The notes under the pieces: model-generated
Seen by the model: the letters and a program-made list of their open reading frames with translations, nothing else
What the model was told of the DNA's origin: nothing
The model's database searches: none
Program-made: the position numbers and the translations under genes
Part shown: positions 1 to 7,521 of the stretch, piece by piece
How positions within the stretch are numbered: the stretch's first letter is position 1
Layout of the letters: each line of letters opens with the position of its first letter
Assembly: GCA_028707375.1 (NCBI GenBank)
Contig: JAQWCB010000012.1
Location: 1-13,095 of the forward strand
Origin: Bacilli bacterium
GTDB taxonomy: Bacteria > Bacillota_I > Bacilli_A > RFN20 > CAG-288
Length of the DNA stretch: 13,095 nucleotides
Direction of reading: 5' to 3'

Positions 1-367
1 ACATTTTTTTCATTTTGTTAAGTGACATAGTAATAATCATATTTTATAGATACTATTTACACAATCGTGGGTAATATCGCCTTTTTCAATTTCAATGACG
101 GATTTAACATTGCAGAGTAATTTTCTTAAATTCCAGCATCCAAATTATTTTAACAAAGAAACCTACATTTGCATAAAAAAATCCTTATTTGTTCCTCATC
201 TATAGCTATTTTAAAATTTATTAAAATAGTAAATTTTTTCTCCATAAATCTCAATTTTTTTATTCAAAATCTTAGAATTTTCAATATACTGCCTAGCACA
301 TTTTGGTGGTAGGGGCAAACGTTACTGTTGAGATAATTAAAAACAATACCATGGGGGATTAAAACAA
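1..367. other. A/T-rich stretch without a convincing gene
   Basis: No intact gene is visible. On the minus strand two short stop-bounded open stretches have coding-like composition. One, at about 37-144, ends ...CVNSIYKI and has no start codon. The other, at about 229-320, ends ...EIYGEKIYYFNKF, and a stop codon lies just before it. They could be leftovers of decayed genes or chance open frames in A/T-rich DNA. No terminator with a clear T tract was found for the gene pair that ends at 368. Confidence 0.4.
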
Positions 368-838
368 TTAACATTTTTTAATCACAACAATTTTATTTAA
401 ACTCTCAATATATCCTACTTCAACAAGTGAATTTGCTAAATCATTTGAATCGTAGATCCAAGAAGTCGTAAGTTTTTTTCTCACGTTTTGATATTCAAAC
501 GATATAGAAAATTTACTTTGAAAAAACCAATGATTCGCGGGGTTATTGAACATAATTCGAAATACATATATCTCATCCACGCTTTTCAAAGTTAGATTCA
601 TATTATGTCTAAATATAATTGTTTTTATAATAAATGGTAAATCAAATAGTAAATAAAGAAATATACCAGCAGAAGAAACAACTAATGCAATTTCTAGCGA
701 TTCTTTTTTTAGAAAGAAAAATAATCCTAAAAATAATAAAAAGAAAATTATAAAAAATGCAATAGATGTGCCCAATAGTAATATAAATAACCTCTCATCT
801 TCTTTATATTGTGTCGTGTCTTTGTAATTTAATTTCAT
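368..838 (-). CDS. Small two-helix membrane protein, function unknown (DUF3592-like?)
   Basis: A 156-residue protein of unknown function. Two hydrophobic helices are clear: residues about 18-43, very rich in Phe/Leu/Ile, and about 50-74. A charged N-terminus (MKLNYKDTTQYKEDER) comes first, and a soluble C-terminal domain of about 80 residues follows. That domain's order, FSISFEYQ, a Lys/Thr-rich strand, then VEVGYIESLNKIVVIKK near the end, recalls small membrane proteins of the DUF3592 kind. That is a weak resemblance by eye. The ATG lies one base after the stop of the preceding gene, and no good Shine-Dalgarno is visible, so translation is probably coupled to that gene. The gene is A/T-richer than the sugar operon to its right. 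Confidence 0.6.
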   Translation of the reverse strand: MKLNYKDTTQYKEDERLFILLLGTSIAFFIIFFLLFLGLFFFLKKESLEIALVVSSAGIFLYLLFDLPFIIKTIIFRHNMNLTLKSVDEIYVFRIMFNNPANHWFFQSKFSISFEYQNVRKKLTTSWIYDSNDLANSLVEVGYIESLNKIVVIKKC

Positions 839-839
839 G

Positions 840-1154
840 TTATGCTAGATGAATTATAGACATTTCATCTAGAATTACCCTCCTTCTATTTTTTTCGTAA
901 TTAACCTGATTAGTATTGACTCTTATTCTAATTCCATAAGTTTCATTTGGAAATGTAAAACTATGTAAATCTAAATTATCTTTATTTTTTGACATTGTAA
1001 CAATATTAAACTGATAAAATGTTTCATATATTCCATCTTTAGATTTCGTTTCTAAAACTATAGAAGATTTTGTGTTTAAGTATTCCTCCTTGATCCAAAT
1101 TGCAATGCCAAAATTAAAAGCATTTATATCTTGACTAAATCCATTTGTAAACAA
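840..1154 (-). CDS. Hypothetical small protein, TTG start
   Basis: A 104-residue protein that I do not recognise. It has no signal peptide or membrane helix. Alternating polar and hydrophobic stretches (SIVLETKS, ETFYQFNIV, YGIRIRVN) suggest a small beta-rich fold. The only initiator near the 5' end is TTG at 1154, with a weak AGGGA about five bases upstream. The frame stays open for 16 further codons to a TAA, but holds no ATG or GTG there. The stop is one base before the ATG of the membrane protein at 838, so the two are very likely co-transcribed. The weak start could also mean that the gene is a 5'-truncated remnant. Confidence 0.5.
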   Translation of the reverse strand: MFTNGFSQDINAFNFGIAIWIKEEYLNTKSSIVLETKSKDGIYETFYQFNIVTMSKNKDNLDLHSFTFPNETYGIRIRVNTNQVNYEKNRRRVILDEMSIIHLA

Positions 1155-1276
1155 GCAGTCCCTGCATCTTTTCTCTTGGCTGATAATGATAAATACTTTT
1201 TATTAATATATCCACATCTAATCCTTTGCGTAGTAAATGAAAAAACCGAGTCAAGTGAGATATTGGTTCTATATTA

Positions 1277-1305
1277 ATTATCAACATATTAATTATGAAA
1301 GTCAA
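1277..1305 (-). promoter_or_regulatory. Candidate sigma-A promoter for the 1154-368 gene pair
   Basis: The minus strand carries TTGACT (1300-1305), a 17-base spacer, and GATAAT (1277-1282), close to the TTGACA/TATAAT consensus. Transcription would begin near 1270 and leave a leader of about 115 bases before the TTG start at 1154. In DNA this A/T-rich such matches arise by chance, so support is moderate. Confidence 0.4.
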
Positions 1306-1490
1306 AATCTGTCTTATCAATATTTTCACTTACGGGAGTGATATTATTTGTCTTTATAGCAAGCTCAAAGATTCTAGTTAAGTTTGCAACAAGTGTCCTA
1401 AAGTTAAGTGTCGTCATCTTTCAAAGGAACATAGTTTAGATTTTCTAACTCAAGAGAAAGTAGACTCGATGTTTTCTCACATAAATTCAT
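1289..1490 (-). pseudogene. Small ORF split by a frameshift, unknown function
   Basis: Two adjacent minus-strand frames look like one broken gene. The first runs from ATG at 1490 to TAA at 1404-1406 (28 residues, starting MNLCEKTSSLL). The second runs through 1417 to TAA at 1289-1291 (starting MTTLNFRTLVANLTRIFE) and overlaps the first by 14 bases. Moving by one base at about 1410-1417 joins them into about 67 residues reading ...YVPLKDDDTLNFRTLVANL.... No ribosome binding site precedes the first ATG, and the operon terminator sits just upstream, so expression is doubtful. It may be a decayed gene, the tail of an older gene, or a sequencing error. The family is not recognised. Confidence 0.3.
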
Positions 1491-1511
1491 ATGTATGAAA
1501 AGCAAACAAAG

Positions 1512-1543
1512 AAAAATCTCCTTACGAGTTAGTCGTAAGGAGA
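1512..1543 (-). terminator. Intrinsic terminator ending the maltodextrin operon
   Basis: Positions 1517-1527 and 1533-1543 form a perfect 11-bp stem (TCTCCTTACGA / TCGTAAGGAGA) with a 5-base loop. On the minus strand it is followed by TTTTT (1512-1516) and further T-rich sequence, so it is oriented for the operon. It lies about 160 bases after the stop of the LRR lipoprotein gene, and nothing gene-like is visible between them (1544-1702). On the plus strand no T tract follows the hairpin, so it is not bidirectional. Confidence 0.85.
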
Positions 1544-1702
1544 ATGGGAACTAGGTTTACTCATGCAATAAATTGTAAAAAGATAAGACCTATTTTGTAT
1601 ACTTAATTATATATAAATATGTATAAAAAGCATTATTGGAAAATGTTAGCCAAAAACTTTAATCATGTATCAAAGGATAATGTTGGTCGCATTGAAATTT
1701 AT

Positions 1703-3850
1703 CTAATTTTGATATGCTTCAGGAGTGGGGATAATAGTAATAACATAGTCAATCTTACTCGGATTTCCATATTCATCTGGCTCAGTACATTTAGAATTCC
1801 AGTCGGAAGAAAAATCGGGTCGCGATGAATTTTCGATAAAATCTGCATAGCCTGTAATTTCAATATATCGATCCAAAACATTTACATCAATAAGTGTCAC
1901 ATTAGTATCCGATAAAATACAGCCATAGCAGTAAACGACTGAAGGGGGTAAGCTAAAGGTTCCGCTGAGCGAGGAACAGCCAAAGAAAGCTAAAGCGTAA
2001 ATATTGGCAACACCAAAGAATTTGAAATTTCCAACATCGGATAGACCAGGCTCATATTCAAAAGTCACAGAACTTAAACTGGTACATTCCGCAAAAGAAA
2101 GGGCTCCAACAGTATATAGTGTCGAAGGAAAATTAACTTCTTTCAAGGAACTACACCCACGGAAAGCTTGGGCACCGATGGTTTCAATCGTCGATGAAAA
2201 AGTTACTTTCTTCAATGTCTTCAGATCCTTGAACATCTTTCGATATACTTCGCTTGGCCCTTCCATGAAGTTGTATTCAATAAGGTTAGGAGTTTCATAA
2301 AAAAGTGATTCCAATAGCCCGGAATAAGGTAGACTTACATATTTTACATTGGAACAAAATTCAAAAATACCTTCGCCCATTTCGGCATTGTCCGCAAAAT
2401 AAATCGTTTCAATGTTGTTGCACCCTTGGAAAGCGCGATCAGCGCAGAAAATAAGATTGGGCAAAGACACCAAAGTTATATTTGCACACTGTTGAAAAGC
2501 TTTCTCGCCAATATACTTTACGGTTTCAGGAATGGAAGAAATCTTGCTCGACTTAGCAAAAGCCTCAGCGGCAATGCCGGTTACATCATTCATCAGCGCA
2601 ACGCTAGTCAATGTACCCTTAGGACAGATAAAGGCTGTGCCAAAATATATTAAACCATCAGCTTGATTGTCATACCACAATGTATCCTTAACGCTATCAT
2701 CAGCAACGTATTCGATTTGATCAATTCCCTTAATTGTCGCCAATTGCGTTAGACCACTAAAGACATTGCTTTCAATAATCTTTGTTCCTGATAAATCAAC
2801 AGTTGTCAAATTGCTGGCCCCATTAAGGGCCCCGCTGCACACTTTATATTCTTTATCTCCGGTTAATTTAACTGAAGTTAAATCGTTCAATATTCCTTCT
2901 TTTGTTCCAATTAAACTCGATAATTTAACTGATCCATCATAACTTAGACTCGACAATTTGTCATTTTCAAGAACAGCATTTCCTAATTCAATCTTTTCAT
3001 TTCCAGCAATATCAGCAGTTGTAAGATTAAGGCAATCTTTAAAAGCGCCATCGCCAACGTAAGTAACTGACGAAGGAAGAACAACTGAAGTGATTCCTGT
3101 TCCCTCAAAAGCTCCAGCCCCAATTCTCTCAAGGCTTGTTGCCTCACTTAAATCCAATGAAGTAAGTTCAGAGTGACCTTTAAAGGCATCGGCAGAAATC
3201 GAAACAATGTTTGATGGCACTTTGTATGTTGAATTTCCTAAAGATCCCGAAACATCGTGAATCACATTGCCAAAAGAAATAACTTTTCCAGCATTCAACT
3301 GCAAATACGTGCTGTACCAAGGGACGTCATTAAAGACATCCGTTCCAATATAATTAAGATTCTTCAAGTCCTCCATATTGATGCTTGTTAAACTCGTATC
3401 GCCCTTGAAAACACCATCATTTATTGTTTCAATATACTGTCCCATCGTCACGCTGGTAATATCGGTTTTGTTCGCCAATAGATTAGTATTTAATGAAACG
3501 ATTGGATACCCATCACCTGTTGGCGTCGAAGTGACATCAGCGCGAACAGTATCTTCAATCGTAAGCGCTCCATCTTCATAATATCCTTCAATGTTAGTCT
3601 TATTGGTCCAAATATAATTGTTCAATATTATTTTATCATCGTATGATTGCGGATCCTCGTCAGATAATTTGGCATATATTTTGTCATCTCCAGCATCCTG
3701 GCTATAAATATATCGCAAGTCAAATTTTGTTGTCGAGATTGGATTTTTCCAACTGCTCACACTGCTTGAGGATTCCTCACCGCAAGAAGTCAGAGTCAAG
3801 AGACTCAGCAGCGCGATGAAAGTGTAGCATCTTTTTTTATTACGTGTCAT
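1703..3850 (-). CDS. BspA-like leucine-rich-repeat surface lipoprotein
   Basis: A 715-residue protein predicted to be lipid-anchored on the outer face of the membrane. The N-terminus has basic residues, a hydrophobic core (11-20) and the lipobox LTSC with Cys23, followed by a Ser-rich linker. From about residue 130 to 650 it is built of LRR_5/BspA-type repeats: recurring VxxIGxxAFxGCxxL units with proline-serine turns, for example around 243-275, 443-480 and 553-590. Two copies of a WY-x(n)-G-x-I-x-F-G element (178-194 and 392-404) mark two repeat modules. The last 60 residues are non-repetitive and acidic. AAGGAG lies 9 bases before the ATG. It is the last gene of the operon, 20 bases after the ATPase gene with no terminator between. 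BspA-like proteins are usually adhesins; a starch- or mucin-binding role is inferred from context only. Confidence 0.85.
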   Translation of the reverse strand: MTRNKKRCYTFIALLSLLTLTSCGEESSSSVSSWKNPISTTKFDLRYIYSQDAGDDKIYAKLSDEDPQSYDDKIILNNYIWTNKTNIEGYYEDGALTIEDTVRADVTSTPTGDGYPIVSLNTNLLANKTDITSVTMGQYIETINDGVFKGDTSLTSINMEDLKNLNYIGTDVFNDVPWYSTYLQLNAGKVISFGNVIHDVSGSLGNSTYKVPSNIVSISADAFKGHSELTSLDLSEATSLERIGAGAFEGTGITSVVLPSSVTYVGDGAFKDCLNLTTADIAGNEKIELGNAVLENDKLSSLSYDGSVKLSSLIGTKEGILNDLTSVKLTGDKEYKVCSGALNGASNLTTVDLSGTKIIESNVFSGLTQLATIKGIDQIEYVADDSVKDTLWYDNQADGLIYFGTAFICPKGTLTSVALMNDVTGIAAEAFAKSSKISSIPETVKYIGEKAFQQCANITLVSLPNLIFCADRAFQGCNNIETIYFADNAEMGEGIFEFCSNVKYVSLPYSGLLESLFYETPNLIEYNFMEGPSEVYRKMFKDLKTLKKVTFSSTIETIGAQAFRGCSSLKEVNFPSTLYTVGALSFAECTSLSSVTFEYEPGLSDVGNFKFFGVANIYALAFFGCSSLSGTFSLPPSVVYCYGCILSDTNVTLIDVNVLDRYIEITGYADFIENSSRPDFSSDWNSKCTEPDEYGNPSKIDYVITIIPTPEAYQN

Positions 3851-3870
3851 TTAACTCTTCTCCTTTTTTT

Positions 3871-5754
3871 CTATATTATTTTTACGTTAGTATCCAGAGT
3901 ATAGACAGCGATAGGTTGAGTATCATCAAATGAAAAATCATAGTCTTTTTTCTTTTTATCATATTTTGAAGTGATATCAATATAGCAAACAGATTTACCT
4001 ATTTCCGCTTTCAAATACTGTTTGCGACCATAATCAAGAATATCTAAAACCTTATGAGCCATCGCATTTTCTGACGTTTCTAGCAATTTGGGAACAAATT
4101 TCAATCGATAGTTTGCCGATAGTGATCGACGACCTTCAATATTGACAAAACGCGAGATGAAATTAGCACTAACTCGACACTGGGCGGAGGCAATTTCCGC
4201 ATAGAAATTAACTGTGTGCTTACCATTTTCACTCTTTTCCTTTGACTTGACAAAGTGACCTTCAGCCTCCACCTCGTGCTTAACTGGATAGATCGAAACA
4301 TCTTTGTTAAATTCGATATCTTCCAACTCAACGTCAAAGTGCACAATATCACCTTTGGTTATTGCTACTGGCGAAGTTGCAAATACATATTCATTATTTG
4401 CTTTGAGTGTAATTAAATATTTATTCTCTTCCATTTTCTCGCACATGTAGCACTCAAGGCCAAAATCCTTGCCGTCGCTGATTGAGTCATTGGGAATCTT
4501 AACTGTGTACTTTCCTTTTTTTAATGTTTTAAAAGCGGAAGGAATAGCAATTTTTTGGTCAAACAAAGCCATCTCTTTTTCACCAATTTCCAATGTAACG
4601 CGCGAATAGGTCGGAAAATATGGCATGAGTGAAACTTCGGTTTCCTTGTCAAAGATTTGAAGCAGTGCTCCATTGAATTTTACCGCAATAATATCGCCAA
4701 TCTTTCCCTCATAATCAGGAGTGGTTTTAATAATAATAGAAGATTTAGTTACATTTTCATCAGTAGTAACCACATTCCCTAAATCGCAATATATGAGCGT
4801 TTCATTTCCAAGCTTTTCCATGGAGGTAATGATAACATCAATTGTATCCTGACCCTTTTTCTCTGCTATCTTCACATTGTCAGGTCTAATTCCTAAGGTG
4901 ACATTAGTTTTCCCATCGATATATTCTGAATCGCATTTAACAAAATCTGAAAAGGGAAGTACCATCTTTTGCTTATCTTCAAAAGTTATTTCAACCTTGT
5001 CTTGAAGGTGAATCAACGTCGAATCAAAGAAATTCATTTGAGGCGTTCCAATGAAACCCGCTACAAACTTATTGATGGGATGATCGTATAGATTGGTCGG
5101 CGTATCAATCTGCTGAACAAACCCTTTCTTCATCACAACAATTCGAGTTCCCATCGTCATTGCTTCCACTTGATCGTGAGTAACATAGATAAAAGTAGTA
5201 GCTAATTTCTTGTGAAGTTTAGTTATTTCTGTTCTCATTGATGCTCGCAATTTGGCATCGAGATTAGATAGTGGCTCGTCGAGCAAGAAGACCTTAGGAT
5301 TGCGCACAATTGCTCTTCCGAGGGCTACACGCTGACGTTGACCACCGGACATCTCCTTGGGTTTTCGCTGCAAATAGTCTTCAATGTCCAAAATCTTCGC
5401 AGCTTCAATAACCAATTTATTTATTTGGTCTTTGGGCATATGTCTATTTTTTAATGAGAAAGCAATATTTTCATATACTGTCATATGCGGATACAGCGCA
5501 TAGTTTTGGAAAACCATGGCAATATCTCTCTCCTTGGGTTGAATGTCGTTAACTAACTTGTTGCCAATATATAAATCGCCAGCTGTAATATCCTCTAAGC
5601 CAGCAATCATTCGCAACGTGGTCGACTTACCGCAACCAGATGGTCCAACGAAAACAATAAATTCCTTATCTTTGATATTGATACAAAAATCAGTAACAGC
5701 CTGCACTCCATTCGGATAGACCTTATAGATATGATTCAAAACTACATCTGCCAT
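3871..5754 (-). CDS. malK: MalK/MsmX-type sugar ABC transporter ATPase with long C-terminal extension
   Basis: The cytoplasmic ATPase that powers the MalFG permease. Residues 1-235 are a standard nucleotide-binding domain: Walker [10 protein letters not shown] (37-45), Q-loop around Gln83, signature MSGGQ (135-139), Walker B VFLLDEP (155-161), D-loop SNLDAKLR (163-170) and switch His193 in YVTHDQ. A MalK-type regulatory (TOBE/OB) domain follows, with [11 protein letters not shown] (233-243), LGIRPDNV (287-294) and a usual ending near QIFDKETE (365-372). Family members normally stop there, at about 365-380 residues. This one continues to 627 with a beta-rich, lysine-rich segment that contains TOBE-like strings such as [13 protein letters not shown] (468-480). 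AGGAGG lies 8 bases before the ATG and overlaps the stop of the amylase gene. The ATPase assignment is firm; the role of the extension is unknown. Confidence 0.92.
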   Translation of the reverse strand: MADVVLNHIYKVYPNGVQAVTDFCINIKDKEFIVFVGPSGCGKSTTLRMIAGLEDITAGDLYIGNKLVNDIQPKERDIAMVFQNYALYPHMTVYENIAFSLKNRHMPKDQINKLVIEAAKILDIEDYLQRKPKEMSGGQRQRVALGRAIVRNPKVFLLDEPLSNLDAKLRASMRTEITKLHKKLATTFIYVTHDQVEAMTMGTRIVVMKKGFVQQIDTPTNLYDHPINKFVAGFIGTPQMNFFDSTLIHLQDKVEITFEDKQKMVLPFSDFVKCDSEYIDGKTNVTLGIRPDNVKIAEKKGQDTIDVIITSMEKLGNETLIYCDLGNVVTTDENVTKSSIIIKTTPDYEGKIGDIIAVKFNGALLQIFDKETEVSLMPYFPTYSRVTLEIGEKEMALFDQKIAIPSAFKTLKKGKYTVKIPNDSISDGKDFGLECYMCEKMEENKYLITLKANNEYVFATSPVAITKGDIVHFDVELEDIEFNKDVSIYPVKHEVEAEGHFVKSKEKSENGKHTVNFYAEIASAQCRVSANFISRFVNIEGRRSLSANYRLKFVPKLLETSENAMAHKVLDILDYGRKQYLKAEIGKSVCYIDITSKYDKKKKDYDFSFDDTQPIAVYTLDTNVKII

Positions 5755-5766
5755 AACAATTTCCTC

Positions 5767-7521
5767 CTATTCAATCACTGTTATTGATAAGGCGGGAATA
5801 GTTAAATTTCCACCTTCAACTTTGGCATATTTTCCATTTGTCGTAAGACAATTTGTAATCTCACCTGTTGCGGATATTTTATCCATAGTCATTTCCTTTG
5901 CTTCCGTCCCAAAGTTGATAACTAAATAAGTTTTATCCGCCTCGTACGTCTTATCTAAAACAATTATTTTATTCTCTTCATCGGTGTAGGCCAAAGAAGT
6001 CTGACCACGAGCAATCGAAGGATGATAATCCTTAACCCGAAAGACGTGGCTTACAAAGTTCAACAAAGAATTTGGATCATCCTTTTGAACATTCTCCGGC
6101 TCAAAATAAAGTTGAGTTCGATCATTTATTCCGGCCTTGAGTTCAGTTGTCGTATAGTTGTCTCCCCAAAGAAATGGAGAGCGGCAAGGTCGATCATCAT
6201 CGCCATCTTTAACTCCCATCAATCCAATCTCATCGCCATAATACAAGAAGTAATTGCCTTCAAACATATTTTGCAAAGCAATATGAAATTTCAATTGTGG
6301 TAAATATAGATTACCTTTGAAACCAAACTGATTAGTTATGCGCCCAATGTCATGATTAGAATTAAAGTAAGCATCGATGTGTTGATCATTTAGTTTTCTT
6401 TCGATTCCACTCAAAGCTAGGAATTCTTGGATGTTATTAAGATGAAGCGAATCGTATCTCAATCCGTTGATATATCCACCATTATATCTTGCCAAACTCA
6501 AATATCCCGTATCAAAATTAAAGTATGAATCGATTGCCGTATTTTGAATATATGACTTGCATCCAACCATTGACCAAGGCCCCTCAGCTACAATATAAGC
6601 CTTAGGATTTGCTTGCTTAGTTACATCATTGATGTAGTCGATGTACTCATAATTTTTTGCGAGATCAATCTTATTTTCGCCATAAAAGGATTGAACCGCA
6701 TCAAGTCGAAAGCCATCGACCCCACGTTTGAGCCAAAATTCCATATATTCTTTATGAAGAGCTCGCACCGTTTCATTCTCTAAATTCCAGTCGGGCATTC
6801 CTGAAGAAAAACCCTCAAAGTTCCAATCGCCAGTCACATTATATAATCTGTTGGAATAACCAGAATAAGTAAAATTGTAGTTTTTATTGATAAAGCGGAA
6901 ATAATCAACTTCAGGGTGTCTTTCAACTAACTCGGCTGTCGGTCGACCATTTTCGTCAAAGCTATCCTTGTCGAAATCAGTTGTCAAGGCTTGAACTGCC
7001 TTGATAAAATACTCATTTAAAGTGGAGGTATGATTCAAAACTAAATCCAAAATAATTTTTATTCCTCGCTGATGACACCCCGCAACTAAATTATCAAAAT
7101 CCGTCATATTTCCAAAATTCGGATTGATTGACTCGTAATCGATAATATCATATCCGTGATACGATGCCGCTTCCTGAATCGGTGAAAGATATATGCCATT
7201 GATTCCGAGCGAATCGTAACCATATGGATCATCAGCACGGCGCAGGTAGTCAAGCTTGTCACTTATTCCCTTTAAATCGCCTATGCCATCGCCATTAGAG
7301 TCGGCAAAACTGTGGACAAAGATATGATAGAAATTTCGATAATTGTCACTGTCGATATACCGGTCAGAACGATCAACTAATTCATAATTAGGAATCTCTT
7401 CAACCTCGCTAGTCGATTCGCTGATAGATGGTTCAGTGCTAATTAAACTCGAAGTATCGTTGCAGGACACCAGCAAAAGAAGTGACATAATGGCCAACGT
7501 TAATTTATTCTTGATTTTCAT
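5767..7521 (-). CDS. Surface-anchored GH13 alpha-amylase lipoprotein
   Basis: A 584-residue glycoside hydrolase family 13 enzyme that likely cuts alpha-1,4-glucans outside the membrane. The signal peptide ends in the lipobox LVSC with Cys20, and a Ser/Thr/Glu-rich tether runs to about 45. Catalytic (beta/alpha)8 barrel motifs are intact: region I DLVLNH (159-164), region II GFRLDAVQ with nucleophile Asp274, region III VAEGPW with acid/base Glu313, and region IV NSNHD with Asp391. A DSNGDGIGDL calcium-type loop is at 74-83, and a small beta-domain forms the C-terminus from about 505. The start overlaps the end of the glucosidase gene by 17 bases, with AAGGAG 7 bases before the ATG. Alpha-amylase, neopullulanase or maltogenic specificity cannot be told apart by eye. 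Products would feed MalE. Confidence 0.88.
   Translation of the reverse strand: MKIKNKLTLAIMSLLLLVSCNDTSSLISTEPSISESTSEVEEIPNYELVDRSDRYIDSDNYRNFYHIFVHSFADSNGDGIGDLKGISDKLDYLRRADDPYGYDSLGINGIYLSPIQEAASYHGYDIIDYESINPNFGNMTDFDNLVAGCHQRGIKIILDLVLNHTSTLNEYFIKAVQALTTDFDKDSFDENGRPTAELVERHPEVDYFRFINKNYNFTYSGYSNRLYNVTGDWNFEGFSSGMPDWNLENETVRALHKEYMEFWLKRGVDGFRLDAVQSFYGENKIDLAKNYEYIDYINDVTKQANPKAYIVAEGPWSMVGCKSYIQNTAIDSYFNFDTGYLSLARYNGGYINGLRYDSLHLNNIQEFLALSGIERKLNDQHIDAYFNSNHDIGRITNQFGFKGNLYLPQLKFHIALQNMFEGNYFLYYGDEIGLMGVKDGDDDRPCRSPFLWGDNYTTTELKAGINDRTQLYFEPENVQKDDPNSLLNFVSHVFRVKDYHPSIARGQTSLAYTDEENKIIVLDKTYEADKTYLVINFGTEAKEMTMDKISATGEITNCLTTNGKYAKVEGGNLTIPALSITVIE

Noticed and set aside
305..352. Minus-strand micro-ORF starting MVLFLIISTV
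   Set aside because: About 19 residues with no ribosome binding site; hydrophobic short frames are expected by chance in A/T-rich DNA.
340..385. Hairpin GATTAAAA / TTTTAATC around the stop of the 156-residue gene
   Set aside because: The 8-bp stem is almost all A/T, and the minus strand continues with CCCCC rather than a T tract, so it is not a credible intrinsic terminator.
1135..1329. Minus-strand ORF of 64 codons (contains SHLTRFFHLLRKGLDVDI)
   Set aside because: It overlaps the proposed promoter and the start of the 104-residue gene, has no ribosome binding site at its first ATG, and resembles no family I know. Possibly a gene remnant, but not supportable as a gene.
1619..1828. Plus-strand ORF across the end of the LRR gene
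   Set aside because: Most of it is antisense to the coding region of the LRR lipoprotein; no ribosome binding site or family resemblance.
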